Part shown: positions 1-6,877 of the stretch, piece by piece
How the letters are laid out: each line of letters begins with the position of its first letter
Position numbering within the stretch: position 1 is the stretch's first letter
Assembly: GCA_025964295.1 (NCBI GenBank)
Contig: JAOPZD010000677.1
Location: 1 to 10,690 of the forward strand
DNA from: Conexibacter sp.
Lineage (GTDB): Bacteria > Actinomycetota > Thermoleophilia > Solirubrobacterales > Solirubrobacteraceae
DNA length: 10,690 nucleotides
Direction: 5' to 3'
Position numbers and translations under genes: made by a program
Notes under the pieces: generated by a model
Told to the model about the DNA's origin: nothing
The model's input: the letters and a program-made list of their open reading frames with translations, nothing else
The model's database searches: none

Positions 1-35
1 GACGCGCACGCCGCCCGGCCGCGGCGCGCCGGTGA
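1..35 (+). CDS. possible 3' end of an upstream gene (fragment)
   Basis: One forward frame is open from base 3 and ends at a TGA at 33-35, ten bases before the trpB start. The visible tail would read [10 protein letters not shown]. This is the spacing expected for the preceding gene of a trp operon, for example trpC or trpF. Ten codons in GC-rich DNA are not enough to identify it or even to prove it is coding, so this is only an inference from position. Confidence 0.3.
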   Translation, partial: RARRPAAARR

Positions 36-45
36 GGCCGGGGGC

Positions 46-1223
<1,178 letters not shown>

Positions 1224-1227
<4 letters not shown>

Positions 1228-2291
1228 CCCACGCCGACGTCCTCCTCGACCTCGGCGCCCTCCGCCGCGCGTCGCAGCGTCGCCAGCGCCAGGACGCCGG
1301 GCAGCGCGGGGAGCCACACCGAGATCGCGCGGTAGGCGAGGACCGCCACCAGCGCCACGGAGGCGTTGACGTCGAAGGCCGCGAAGGCGCCGACCATCCC
1401 GCCTTCGACGCCGCCGACGCCGCCGGGCAGCGGCAGGAGGTTGCCGAGCATGCCCAACAGGTAGGCCATGATCAGCTCGGCGATCGCCGGGTGGCCGCCG
1501 AAGGCCCAGAAGCACGCCCAGAGCGTGGCCATGTCGAAGGCCCACCAGATCACGGTGCCCCACAGGCCGCGCTCGCGGCGGCGGATCAGGTCCACCGTGA
1601 AGTGCGTGCCGTCGGCCAGCGCCTGGGGCGCGGCGAGCAGCCGGCGGCGCCAGCGCGGGCCGGTGTCCAGCCGCCGCGAGACCCAGTCCGGCGTCTGGAT
1701 GATCACCAGGAACAGCGCGACCACCAGCGCCGCGATCACCGCCGGGAACGCCGACAGCAGCGGGTCCTCGCCGGCGATGGCCAGCGCGGTGCCGACGACG
1801 ATGACCAGCGCCATGAAGACGGCGTACGTCGCGACGATGTGCTGGCTGACCTGCTTGGCCGCCTGCCGGTTGCCGTGCCCCGCGCGCGACAACGCCCATG
1901 TCGTCACCGCGATGCCGCCGGCGCCGCCCGCGGCGACCAGCCGCGTCGCGGCCGTCGCGGCCAGCGTGATCAGCGCGGAACGACGCACGCCGAGGACCAC
2001 CCCGTCCGCCGCGCTGACCGCCGCCATGTTCCACGCGTAGCCGAGGTAGCTCACCGCCTCCAGCGCGACCGCCGCCGCCAGCCACGCCGGCGAGCCGTCG
2101 CGGATGCGGTTCCACGTGTCCTCGATGCCCGCCAGGTGCGGGATCAGCAGGTAGACGATCAGGATCGCGGTCGCGGTCGCCGCGAACCACACCAGCGCCC
2201 GGCGTCCGGTCGGGCCCGGCATCGGCAGCGCGTCGATGACGCGGCGCCGTGCTTCGTGGTCGTCGTGCTCGCTCACGGGCGCAGCGAGCAT
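1224..2291 (-). CDS. lysylphosphatidylglycerol synthase transmembrane-region (UPF0104/AglD-like) membrane protein
   Basis: This 355-residue integral membrane protein resembles the stand-alone form of the MprF N-terminal flippase-like region (PF03706). Hydrophobic segments fall at about 33-50, 70-90, 105-135, 152-174, 181-200, 245-263, 270-290 and 308-338. Family hallmarks are the glycine-rich GGAGG near 122, [12 protein letters not shown] (287-298) and the tyrosine-arginine pair at 320-321. There is no C-terminal aminoacyl-transferase domain (DUF2156), so it probably does not synthesise lysyl-lipid. A role in lipid or polyprenyl-linked substrate handling is only family-level inference. A short arginine-containing cytoplasmic N-terminus precedes the first helix. 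The start is uncertain: ATG at 2291 or GTG at 2276 (five codons inside), neither with a clear ribosome-binding site. It lies antisense between trpB and trpA, overlaps the trpB stop by 3 bases, and diverges from trpA with 35 bases between start codons. Confidence 0.85.
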
Positions 2292-2308
2292 AGGACGCGG
2301 CCTGGTCG

Positions 2309-2314
2309 TAGGCT
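2309..2314 (+). promoter_or_regulatory. candidate -10 element (TAGGCT) for near-leaderless trpA transcript
   Basis: TAGGCT lies 12 bases before the trpA ATG. It fits the actinobacterial TANNNT -10 pattern, and a start site about 7 bases downstream would leave a leader of only about 6 bases. No Shine-Dalgarno sequence precedes the ATG, which fits. No convincing -35 hexamer was seen. The complementary strand has TACGAC at 2310-2305, 13 bases before the divergent membrane-protein ATG, so two -10-like boxes would overlap at the TA. Inference only. Confidence 0.45.
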
Positions 2315-2326
2315 TGCACGCTCGAC

Positions 2327-3127
2327 ATGGATGGACCCCAGCGCATCGCCGACGCCTTCGCCAACGCCAAGGGCCGCGCGGCCCTCATGCCCTACCTCAT
2401 GGGCGGCTTCCCGACGATGGAGGAGTCGCTGCGGATCGGCGAGGCCTACGTCGACGGCGGCGCCGACCTGATCGAGCTCGGCGTCCCGTTCTCCGACCCG
2501 CTCGCCGACGGCCCGGTGATCCACGCCGCCGGGACCGAGGCCCTGCGCGCCGGCGCGACGGTCGCGGGCGTCCTGGAGGTCTGCCGCGCGCTGGCGCCGC
2601 GCGTCCCGGTCGTGATGATGATGTACGCCAACCTCGTCCTGGCCAAGGGCCCCGAGGCGTTCGCGCGCTCGCTCGCCGAGGCGGGCGCCAGCGGCCTGAT
2701 CGTCCCCGACCTCCCGCTCGAGGAGTCCGACGAGGTGCTCGCCGCCTGCGACGCCAACGGCATCGCGCTCGTCCCGCTCGTCGCGCCGACCACGCCCGAC
2801 GACCGCATGGCCCGCATCGGCGCCCGCGCCCGCGGCTTCGTCTACACCGTCTCGGTCGTCGGCACGACCGGCGAGCGCGCCGCGCTGACCGACACGTTCG
2901 GGGGCGTCATCGCCCGCGCCAAGGCCAACACCGACGTCCCGGTCGCGCTGGGCTTCGGCATCGGCGCGCCCGAGCAGGCGCTGCAGGCCGCGCAGTCCGG
3001 CGCCGACGGCGTCATCATCGGCAGCCGCCTCGTCCGCGCGGCCGCCGAGGCCGACGATCCCTCCGCCGCCGTCCGCGAGCTCGTCGAGGGGTTCTCCGCC
3101 GCCTTGGCGAAGCCCGGGCCGAGCTGA
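2327..3127 (+). CDS. trpA: tryptophan synthase alpha chain
   Basis: TrpA cleaves indole-3-glycerol phosphate to indole and glyceraldehyde-3-phosphate and passes indole through a tunnel to TrpB. At 266 residues it is normal length for this TIM-barrel protein. The catalytic pair is E50 and D61 (E49 and D60 in Salmonella), inside the signature LGVPFSDPLADGPVI (51-65). Further landmarks are VPDLPLEES (126-134), the loop-6 region SVVGTTGER (176-184) with its conserved threonine, GFGIG (209-213) and the phosphate-binding end IGSRLV (231-236). The ATG at 2327 has no visible ribosome-binding site, and a TAGGCT box lies just upstream, so a near-leaderless transcript is likely. Because an antisense gene separates it from trpB, it probably needs its own promoter. 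The last seven codons, including the TGA, are tandemly duplicated immediately downstream. The DUF1835 gene follows 26 bases later and may be co-transcribed. Confidence 0.97.
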   Translation: MDGPQRIADAFANAKGRAALMPYLMGGFPTMEESLRIGEAYVDGGADLIELGVPFSDPLADGPVIHAAGTEALRAGATVAGVLEVCRALAPRVPVVMMMYANLVLAKGPEAFARSLAEAGASGLIVPDLPLEESDEVLAACDANGIALVPLVAPTTPDDRMARIGARARGFVYTVSVVGTTGERAALTDTFGGVIARAKANTDVPVALGFGIGAPEQALQAAQSGADGVIIGSRLVRAAAEADDPSAAVRELVEGFSAALAKPGPS

Positions 3128-3148
3128 GCGCAGCCCGCGCCGAGCTGA
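3107..3148 (+). repeat. 21-bp tandem duplication spanning the trpA stop codon
   Basis: Two adjacent 21-base units match at 19 of 21 positions: 3107-3127 encodes AKPGPS-stop, the true end of trpA, and 3128-3148 would encode AQPAPS-stop in the same frame. The unit is exactly seven codons including TGA. The second copy lies outside any gene and now forms the spacer before the DUF1835 start, where its GAGCTGAG is the only purine-rich stretch available as a weak ribosome-binding site. Confidence 0.85.
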
Positions 3149-3153
3149 GCCTG

Positions 3154-4062
3154 ATGGCCGTCCTGCACGTCACCAACGGGTCGGCCGCCGCCGCCGACCT
3201 GCGGGGGCTGGGGGAGGTGCTCGGCTGGGACGACGTGCTGCACGAGGGCCCGGTCCCGGCCCTGGAGCCGGCCGCGCTGCGCGAGGTCCGCGCGCGCTTC
3301 CTCGGCCGCGCGGGACTCATCGACGCGCCGGAGGCCCTCGCGCGCCTGACCGTCCGCGACGGCCGCCTCGACGCGGTCGACTTCTCCACCCGCCTCGTCC
3401 TGTGGTTCGAGGACGACCTCTACGACCAGCTCCAGCTCGTCCAGGTCCTCGACCGCCTCGCCGCGTCGGCCGAGAGCCGCCGCAGCCGCCCGCTCGGCCC
3501 GGTCCAGCTCGTGCGCCTCCCGCGCGGCCCGCGGATCTTCCTGCGCGACAAGCTCGCCGCGGGAGCCTCCCTCGGCGAGGCCGAGCACGACCTCGCTCGC
3601 CGGGTCTGGGCGGCGTTCACCTCGACCCACCCGGACCGCGTGCAGGACGCCTGGCTGGCCGGGACGCCCGGGCTGCCCGACCTCGCGCCCGCGCTGGGCC
3701 GCCTGCTGGAGGAGCACCCGGCCACCACGGACGGCCTCGGGCGCACCGAGCGCCAGATCGTCGACGCGCTGGCCGCCGGCCCGCTGGCCCCCGCCGCGCT
3801 GTTCATGGCGGCCACCGCGCACGAGGACCGGCCGTTCCACGGCGACGCGACGCTGTGGTGGCGCGCCAGCTCGCTGGCCCCGCTGGTCGTGCGCGACGAC
3901 GCCGGGAGGTTCGCGCTCTCCGACGACGGCGCCGCCGTGCACGCCGGCGCGGCCGACGCGCTCGCGCTCCTGGCGCCGCTGGACCGCTGGGTCGGCGGCG
4001 TCCACCACCGCGGCGCGCCCGCCGTCCGCTGGGACCCGGCCACGCGCCGTCTCGCGCCCTAG
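3154..4062 (+). CDS. DUF1835 domain-containing protein, function unknown
   Basis: This 302-residue soluble protein has no signal peptide or membrane segment. The N-terminus (about 3-120) resembles DUF1835 (PF08874): LHVTNGSAAAADLR, then WDDVLHEGPVP (25-35), then the hydrophobic and acidic LVLWFEDDLYDQLQL (81-95). The C-terminal part (about 180-302) contains LLEEHPATTDGLGRTERQI, an aromatic stretch with FHGDATLWW (228-236), a hairpin-like GRFALSDDG and DRWVGGVHH near the end. I recognise that pattern from actinobacterial members, where it looks like a winged-helix-type module; this is an impression. No catalytic residues are established for the family, so I assign no reaction. The ATG at 3154 is chosen because the DUF1835 beta-strand begins immediately. 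The longer open frame upstream runs antisense to another gene and through trpA out of frame. It follows trpA by 26 bases and probably shares its transcript. Its link to tryptophan synthesis is unknown. Confidence 0.8.
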   Translation: MAVLHVTNGSAAAADLRGLGEVLGWDDVLHEGPVPALEPAALREVRARFLGRAGLIDAPEALARLTVRDGRLDAVDFSTRLVLWFEDDLYDQLQLVQVLDRLAASAESRRSRPLGPVQLVRLPRGPRIFLRDKLAAGASLGEAEHDLARRVWAAFTSTHPDRVQDAWLAGTPGLPDLAPALGRLLEEHPATTDGLGRTERQIVDALAAGPLAPAALFMAATAHEDRPFHGDATLWWRASSLAPLVVRDDAGRFALSDDGAAVHAGAADALALLAPLDRWVGGVHHRGAPAVRWDPATRRLAP

Positions 4063-4067
4063 GCCGA

Positions 4068-4073
4068 TAGGAT
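4068..4073 (+). promoter_or_regulatory. candidate -10 element (TAGGAT) before the 54-codon gene
   Basis: TAGGAT lies 10 bases before the ATG at 4084 and 5 bases after the DUF1835 stop codon. It matches TANNNT and repeats the arrangement before trpA (TAGGCT, 12 bases before ATG). No ribosome-binding site precedes the ATG, which fits an almost leaderless transcript. No clear -35 was found. Confidence 0.45.
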
Positions 4074-4083
4074 CCGGCGCGCC

Positions 4084-4248
4084 ATGGGACTCGCGTACTC
4101 CATCGTCGCCTCGCTCTGCCTCTGGATCGTCCTCTGGGCGCTCGGCGCCAAGGCGCTGGACAGCTTCCTGCTCGCCGCGCTGCTGATGATCGTCGCCTTC
4201 ACGGTCCACATGCTGGCGAAGTACAACCCCGCCAAGCGCGAGCGCTAG
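4084..4248 (+). CDS. 54-residue small membrane protein, unknown function
   Basis: The frame begins MGLAYSIVASLCLWIVLWAL and ends KYNPAKRER before TAG. It has two hydrophobic segments, at about 4-20 and 27-44, joined by the short polar turn GAKALDS, with a basic C-terminal tail. This resembles the very short two-helix proteins annotated as DUF5670/Lmo0937-like, although the resemblance is too loose to name it. The reading frame has clean high-GC codon use and starts at ATG with a TAGGAT box just upstream. It lies between the DUF1835 gene and a terminator-like hairpin at 4260-4287, which supports a real small transcription unit or the end of the trpA cluster. No function can be assigned from sequence. 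Confidence 0.65.
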   Translation: MGLAYSIVASLCLWIVLWALGAKALDSFLLAALLMIVAFTVHMLAKYNPAKRER

Positions 4249-4259
4249 CCGCGACGTCT

Positions 4260-4287
4260 GTCGCGTCCTTGCGCTCGAAGACGCGAC
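4260..4287 (+). terminator. terminator-like hairpin after the 54-codon gene
   Basis: GTCGCGTC (4260-4267) and GACGCGAC (4280-4287) form a perfect 8-bp GC-rich stem around a 12-base loop, starting 11 bases after the stop codon at 4246-4248. A smaller hairpin, GCCT-CTTA-AGGC (4295-4306), follows. There is no run of T, which is common for terminators in very GC-rich actinobacteria, so termination is plausible but unproven. Confidence 0.5.
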
Positions 4288-4372
4288 GCCTGACGCCTCT
4301 TAAGGCACCCTCGGGTGTGGGCTTGGGCCATGCCGCAGGCCGTTTCTCCCAGGGTCTGTAGGAGTCGCACAG

Positions 4373-4415
4373 TGGTCAACCCACATTTCCACCTTGTGGT
4401 GTGGAGGGGTGACCA
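4373..4415. promoter_or_regulatory. 43-bp imperfect dyad abutting the liv promoter (candidate operator)
   Basis: The outer arms TGGTCAACCC (4373-4382) and GGGGTGACCA (4406-4415) are inverted repeats with one mismatch in ten. Inside, CCACA (4381-4385) is complementary to TGTGG (4400-4404), and CCAC (4389-4392) to GTGG (4396-4399) around CTT. The dyad ends directly before the -35-like TTGCGC of the livK promoter, a typical place for an activator or repressor site. It lacks a following T-tract, so a terminator is less likely. Which protein would bind is unknown. Confidence 0.5.
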
Positions 4416-4445
4416 TTGCGCGTCGTCCCTGACCCTGTTTAGACT
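4416..4445 (+). promoter_or_regulatory. candidate promoter of the liv operon
   Basis: TTGCGC (4416-4421) and TAGACT (4440-4445) are spaced by 18 bases. The first three bases of the -35 and the TANNNT form of the -10 fit a housekeeping sigma factor. A start near 4452 would give a leader of about 34 bases ending in a strong ribosome-binding site. The surroundings (4360-4445) are clearly less GC-rich than the genes, as expected for a promoter. Confidence 0.6.
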
Positions 4446-4471
4446 CGCGCTCTCTCCGGAATCGATCCCTT

Positions 4472-4480
4472 GAGGAGGGG
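4472..4480 (+). promoter_or_regulatory. strong ribosome-binding site that fixes the TTG start of livK
   Basis: GAGGAGGGG lies 5 bases before the TTG at 4486 (AGGAGG core 7 bases before it). No ATG or GTG in frame nearby would leave an intact signal peptide, so this site decides in favour of the rarer TTG start. Confidence 0.8.
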
Positions 4481-4485
4481 ACACG

Positions 4486-5751
4486 TTGCGCGTACGTCAT
4501 CTGGCAGCTTCGAGCTGCCTGCTGGCCGCGCTGTCGTTCGGTGTGGCTGCCTGTGGCAGCTCCAACAACGACAGTGGCGGCAGCGGTGGGAGCAGCACGA
4601 GCGCAAGCTCCGGCTCCACCGACCTGACCATCTACTCCAGCCTTCCGCTGCAGGGCGACTCGCGAGCGCAGTCGCTCTCGGTCGTCAACGGCGAGAAGCT
4701 GGCGCTTCAGAGCCAGGGCAACAAGGTCGGCAAGTTCAACATCAAGTATGTGAGCCTCGACGACTCCACGGCCGCAGCCGGCAAGTGGGACCCGGGTGCC
4801 ACGTCGGGCGATGCCCGCAAGGCCGCCCAGGACAAGTCGACCATCGGCTACCTCGGTGAGTTCAACTCGGGCGCCTCGGCGATCTCGATCCCGATCCTGA
4901 ACGAGGCCGGCATCCTGCAGGTCTCGCCGTCGAACACCGCGACGGGCCTGACCCGCTCGCTCGGTGCCGACAAGGGCGAGCCCGACAAGTACTACCCCTC
5001 GGGCAAGCGCACCTACGGGCGCGTCGTCCCGGCGGACCACATCCAGGGCGCCGCCCAGGTGTCCTACCAGAAGGACAACGGCTGCAAGAAGAGCTACCTC
5101 CTGAACGACAAGGAGGTCTACGGCTCGGGCCTCGTCAAGAACGTGGTCGCCGCTGCCAAGACGCAGGGGCTGGCGATCGCCGGCAACACCGGCATCGACC
5201 CGAAGGCCGCCAACTACCGGTCGGTCGCGACGTCCATCAAGGCGACGGGTGCCGACTGCGTGTTCTTCGGTGGCATCACCGACAACAACGCGGTCCAGCT
5301 GTTCAAGGACCTCCACGCGGCGATGCCGACGGCGAAGCTGTTCGGTCCTGACGGCGTGGCCGAGACGGCGTTCACGACGAAGCTGGGCTCGTCCGTCGAG
5401 AAGGTGACCTACGTCACCAACCCGACGCTGGACCCGAAGCTCTACCCGCCGTCCGGGCAGGAGTTCTTCAAGACGTACAAGGCGAAGTACGGCGCCGATC
5501 CCGAGGCGTACGCGATCTATGGCTACGAGGCCATGGGCGTGTTGCTCGAGGCGATCAAGAACGCCGGCGACAAGGGCAACGACCGCCAGGCGGTCATCGA
5601 CGCCTTCTTCAAGATCAAGGACCGTCAGTCGGTGCTCGGCACCTACTCGATCGACGAGAACGGCGACACGACGCTGTCGGACTACGGCGGAGATCGCGTG
5701 GTCGACGGCAAGCTGGTGTTCGACAAGGTCATCAAGGCACAGACCAGCTGA
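4486..5751 (+). CDS. livK: branched-chain amino acid ABC transporter substrate-binding lipoprotein
   Basis: This is the extracytoplasmic receptor of the transporter encoded by the next four genes (Leu/Ile/Val-binding family, Peripla_BP_6, 421 residues). A lipoprotein signal peptide is clear: MRVRHLA with two arginines, a hydrophobic stretch (6-20), and lipobox VAAC with the lipidated cysteine at 23. A flexible Ser/Gly/Asn-rich tether (24-45) follows. The mature domain begins TIYSSLPLQGDSR, and GYLGEFNSGASAISIPILNE (121-140) is a typical ligand-site stretch of this family. YAIYGYEAMGVLLEAI (342-357) is the usual C-terminal helix. The two mature-domain cysteines other than the lipobox (C200, C258) could form a disulphide; inference. 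Translation starts at TTG behind a strong GAGGAGGGG. The exact ligand cannot be read from sequence and could be a branched-chain amino acid, another amino acid or a related compound. A long hairpin follows the stop, consistent with higher expression of this gene than of the permease genes. Confidence 0.93.
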   Translation: MRVRHLAASSCLLAALSFGVAACGSSNNDSGGSGGSSTSASSGSTDLTIYSSLPLQGDSRAQSLSVVNGEKLALQSQGNKVGKFNIKYVSLDDSTAAAGKWDPGATSGDARKAAQDKSTIGYLGEFNSGASAISIPILNEAGILQVSPSNTATGLTRSLGADKGEPDKYYPSGKRTYGRVVPADHIQGAAQVSYQKDNGCKKSYLLNDKEVYGSGLVKNVVAAAKTQGLAIAGNTGIDPKAANYRSVATSIKATGADCVFFGGITDNNAVQLFKDLHAAMPTAKLFGPDGVAETAFTTKLGSSVEKVTYVTNPTLDPKLYPPSGQEFFKTYKAKYGADPEAYAIYGYEAMGVLLEAIKNAGDKGNDRQAVIDAFFKIKDRQSVLGTYSIDENGDTTLSDYGGDRVVDGKLVFDKVIKAQTS

Positions 5752-5765
5752 CCCATCCGTGACGT

Positions 5766-5793
5766 GCCGGCCGGGACCTCGGTCCCGGCCGGC
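5766..5793 (+). terminator. long hairpin between livK and livH (partial terminator or mRNA 3'-end stabiliser)
   Basis: GCCGGCCGGGACC (5766-5778) and GGTCCCGGCCGGC (5781-5793) are perfect inverted repeats. Allowing for a real loop, the RNA would form about a 12-bp stem with a CUCG tetraloop. It begins 14 bases after the livK stop and is followed by CGTTCGGTT with only short T pairs. Because livH lies 25 bases downstream and has no visible promoter, partial termination or protection of livK mRNA is likelier than full termination. Confidence 0.75.
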
Positions 5794-5818
5794 CGTTCGG
5801 TTCCCTACAAAGGACCAC

Positions 5819-6877
5819 ATGGAAGCCGCATCCATCACCGAGACCGCGTCGGCGGGCCCGCCCGCACGCAAGCTCTCTGATGTCATCAACGCCTACGCGC
5901 TGCCGCTGCTGCTCGTGCTCGCGCTCGTCGCGCAGTTCGTGCACTCGCCGCACGACACCCTCGACGACGTCAAGACCGGACTCTCCAACGGCACCATCTG
6001 GGCGCTGATCGCCCTCGGGTACACGCTGGTCTACGGCATCGTCGAGCTGATCAACTTCGCCCACGGCGAGGTGTTCATGATCGGCTCGTTCGTCTCGGTC
6101 TCCCTCTGGGCGACCTTCGGCGTCGACGAGAAGACCGCGATGCCGCTGATGGTCCTGTCGATCGTCGTGGTGCTCGCCCTGGCGATGCTCGCCAGCGGCA
6201 CGCTCAACGTGCTGATCGAACGGGTCGCCTACCGGCCATTGCGCAACGCGCCGAAGCTGGCGCCGCTGATCACGGCCATCGGGATGAGCTTCATCCTCCA
6301 GAACGTCGGCCTGCTGTGGCGACCGACGCCGGACAGCGCCCCCGACCTGATCGGCTCCCAGAAGAACTACTTCACGATCTTCAACGTCGGGATCGAGCAC
6401 TCCGACGTCTTCGCGGTCATCGTGACCGTCCCGCTGCTCATCGCGCTGCTGTGGTTCGTCGGCTCGACGCGCTACGGCAAGGCCATGCGCGCGACGGCCC
6501 AGGATCCCGACGCGGCGCGGCTGATGGGCATCGACGTCGACCGCACGATCCAGCTCACGTTCCTGCTCGGCGGCCTGATGGCCGGCGCGGCGGGCCTGAT
6601 CTACGCGCTGTACAACGGCACGATCCGGTTCAACCAGGGCTTCACCGCCGGTCTGATCGCCTTCACCGCGGCGGTCATGGGCGGCATCGGCAACCTCAAG
6701 GGCGCCGTGATCGGCGGCCTCATCATCGGCGTGATCCAGGCGATCTCGGACTCCGGCGACTACCTCGGGCTCCCGCTCGGGCCGCAGTGGACGCCGGCCG
6801 TCGTGTTCGGCGTCCTGATCCTGGTGATGGTCTTCCGGCCGCAAGGGCTGTTCGGCGAGGAGACGCGAGAGGGATGA
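5819..6877 (+). CDS. livH: branched-chain amino acid ABC transporter permease LivH
   Basis: This is one of the two membrane subunits forming the transport channel; it pairs with LivM and contacts the LivG/LivF ATPases. It has 352 residues, with a polar N-terminal extension of about 22 residues before the first helix, which makes it longer than many LivH proteins. Family marks include INFAHGEVFMIGS (78-90), the cytoplasmic coupling region RYGKAMRATAQDPDAARLMG (218-237), and the glycine-rich AAVMGGIGNLKGAVIGG (284-300). Hydrophobic segments span about 24-41, 58-76, 84-100, 107-128, 146-165, 196-214, 245-265, 277-308 and 325-339. The start is fixed by AAAGGA at 5809-5814, four bases before the ATG at 5819; the open frame extends upstream only because it overlaps livK out of frame. 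The stop overlaps livM in an ATGA, indicating coupled translation. Confidence 0.95.
   Translation: MEAASITETASAGPPARKLSDVINAYALPLLLVLALVAQFVHSPHDTLDDVKTGLSNGTIWALIALGYTLVYGIVELINFAHGEVFMIGSFVSVSLWATFGVDEKTAMPLMVLSIVVVLALAMLASGTLNVLIERVAYRPLRNAPKLAPLITAIGMSFILQNVGLLWRPTPDSAPDLIGSQKNYFTIFNVGIEHSDVFAVIVTVPLLIALLWFVGSTRYGKAMRATAQDPDAARLMGIDVDRTIQLTFLLGGLMAGAAGLIYALYNGTIRFNQGFTAGLIAFTAAVMGGIGNLKGAVIGGLIIGVIQAISDSGDYLGLPLGPQWTPAVVFGVLILVMVFRPQGLFGEETREG

Larger units (their letters stand above)
4249..4485. other. regulatory intergenic region before the liv operon
   Basis: This is the only sizeable non-coding stretch in the window. In order it holds the hairpin at 4260-4287, a small GCCT/AGGC hairpin (4295-4306), a CACCC-TC-GGGTG palindrome (4306-4317), an unassigned segment (4318-4372), the 43-base dyad (4373-4415), the -35/-10 pair (4416-4445) and the leader with ribosome-binding site. 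I see no tRNA, no recognisable riboswitch and no convincing small gene. Confidence 0.7.

Noticed and set aside
2236..3153. N-terminal extension of the DUF1835 protein through trpA
   Set aside because: The open frame reaches back to 2236, but the translated extension is arginine-rich and overlaps trpA in another frame. The DUF1835 strand begins exactly at the ATG at 3154.
2842..4209. A 455-codon minus-strand frame opposite the DUF1835 gene and the end of trpA
   Set aside because: It mirrors the codon pattern of the plus-strand genes and shows no family features. The plus-strand proteins are recognisable.
4249..4372. A riboswitch or attenuator before livK
   Set aside because: Several small hairpins exist, but most lie upstream of the predicted transcription start near 4452, no known riboswitch core was recognised, and there is no leader peptide with repeated Leu, Ile or Val codons.
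4300..5889. A 529-codon minus-strand frame opposite livK and its upstream region
   Set aside because: It is low-complexity Arg/Val/Leu/Asp-rich sequence antisense to a clearly identified lipoprotein gene and its promoter, with no recognisable domain.
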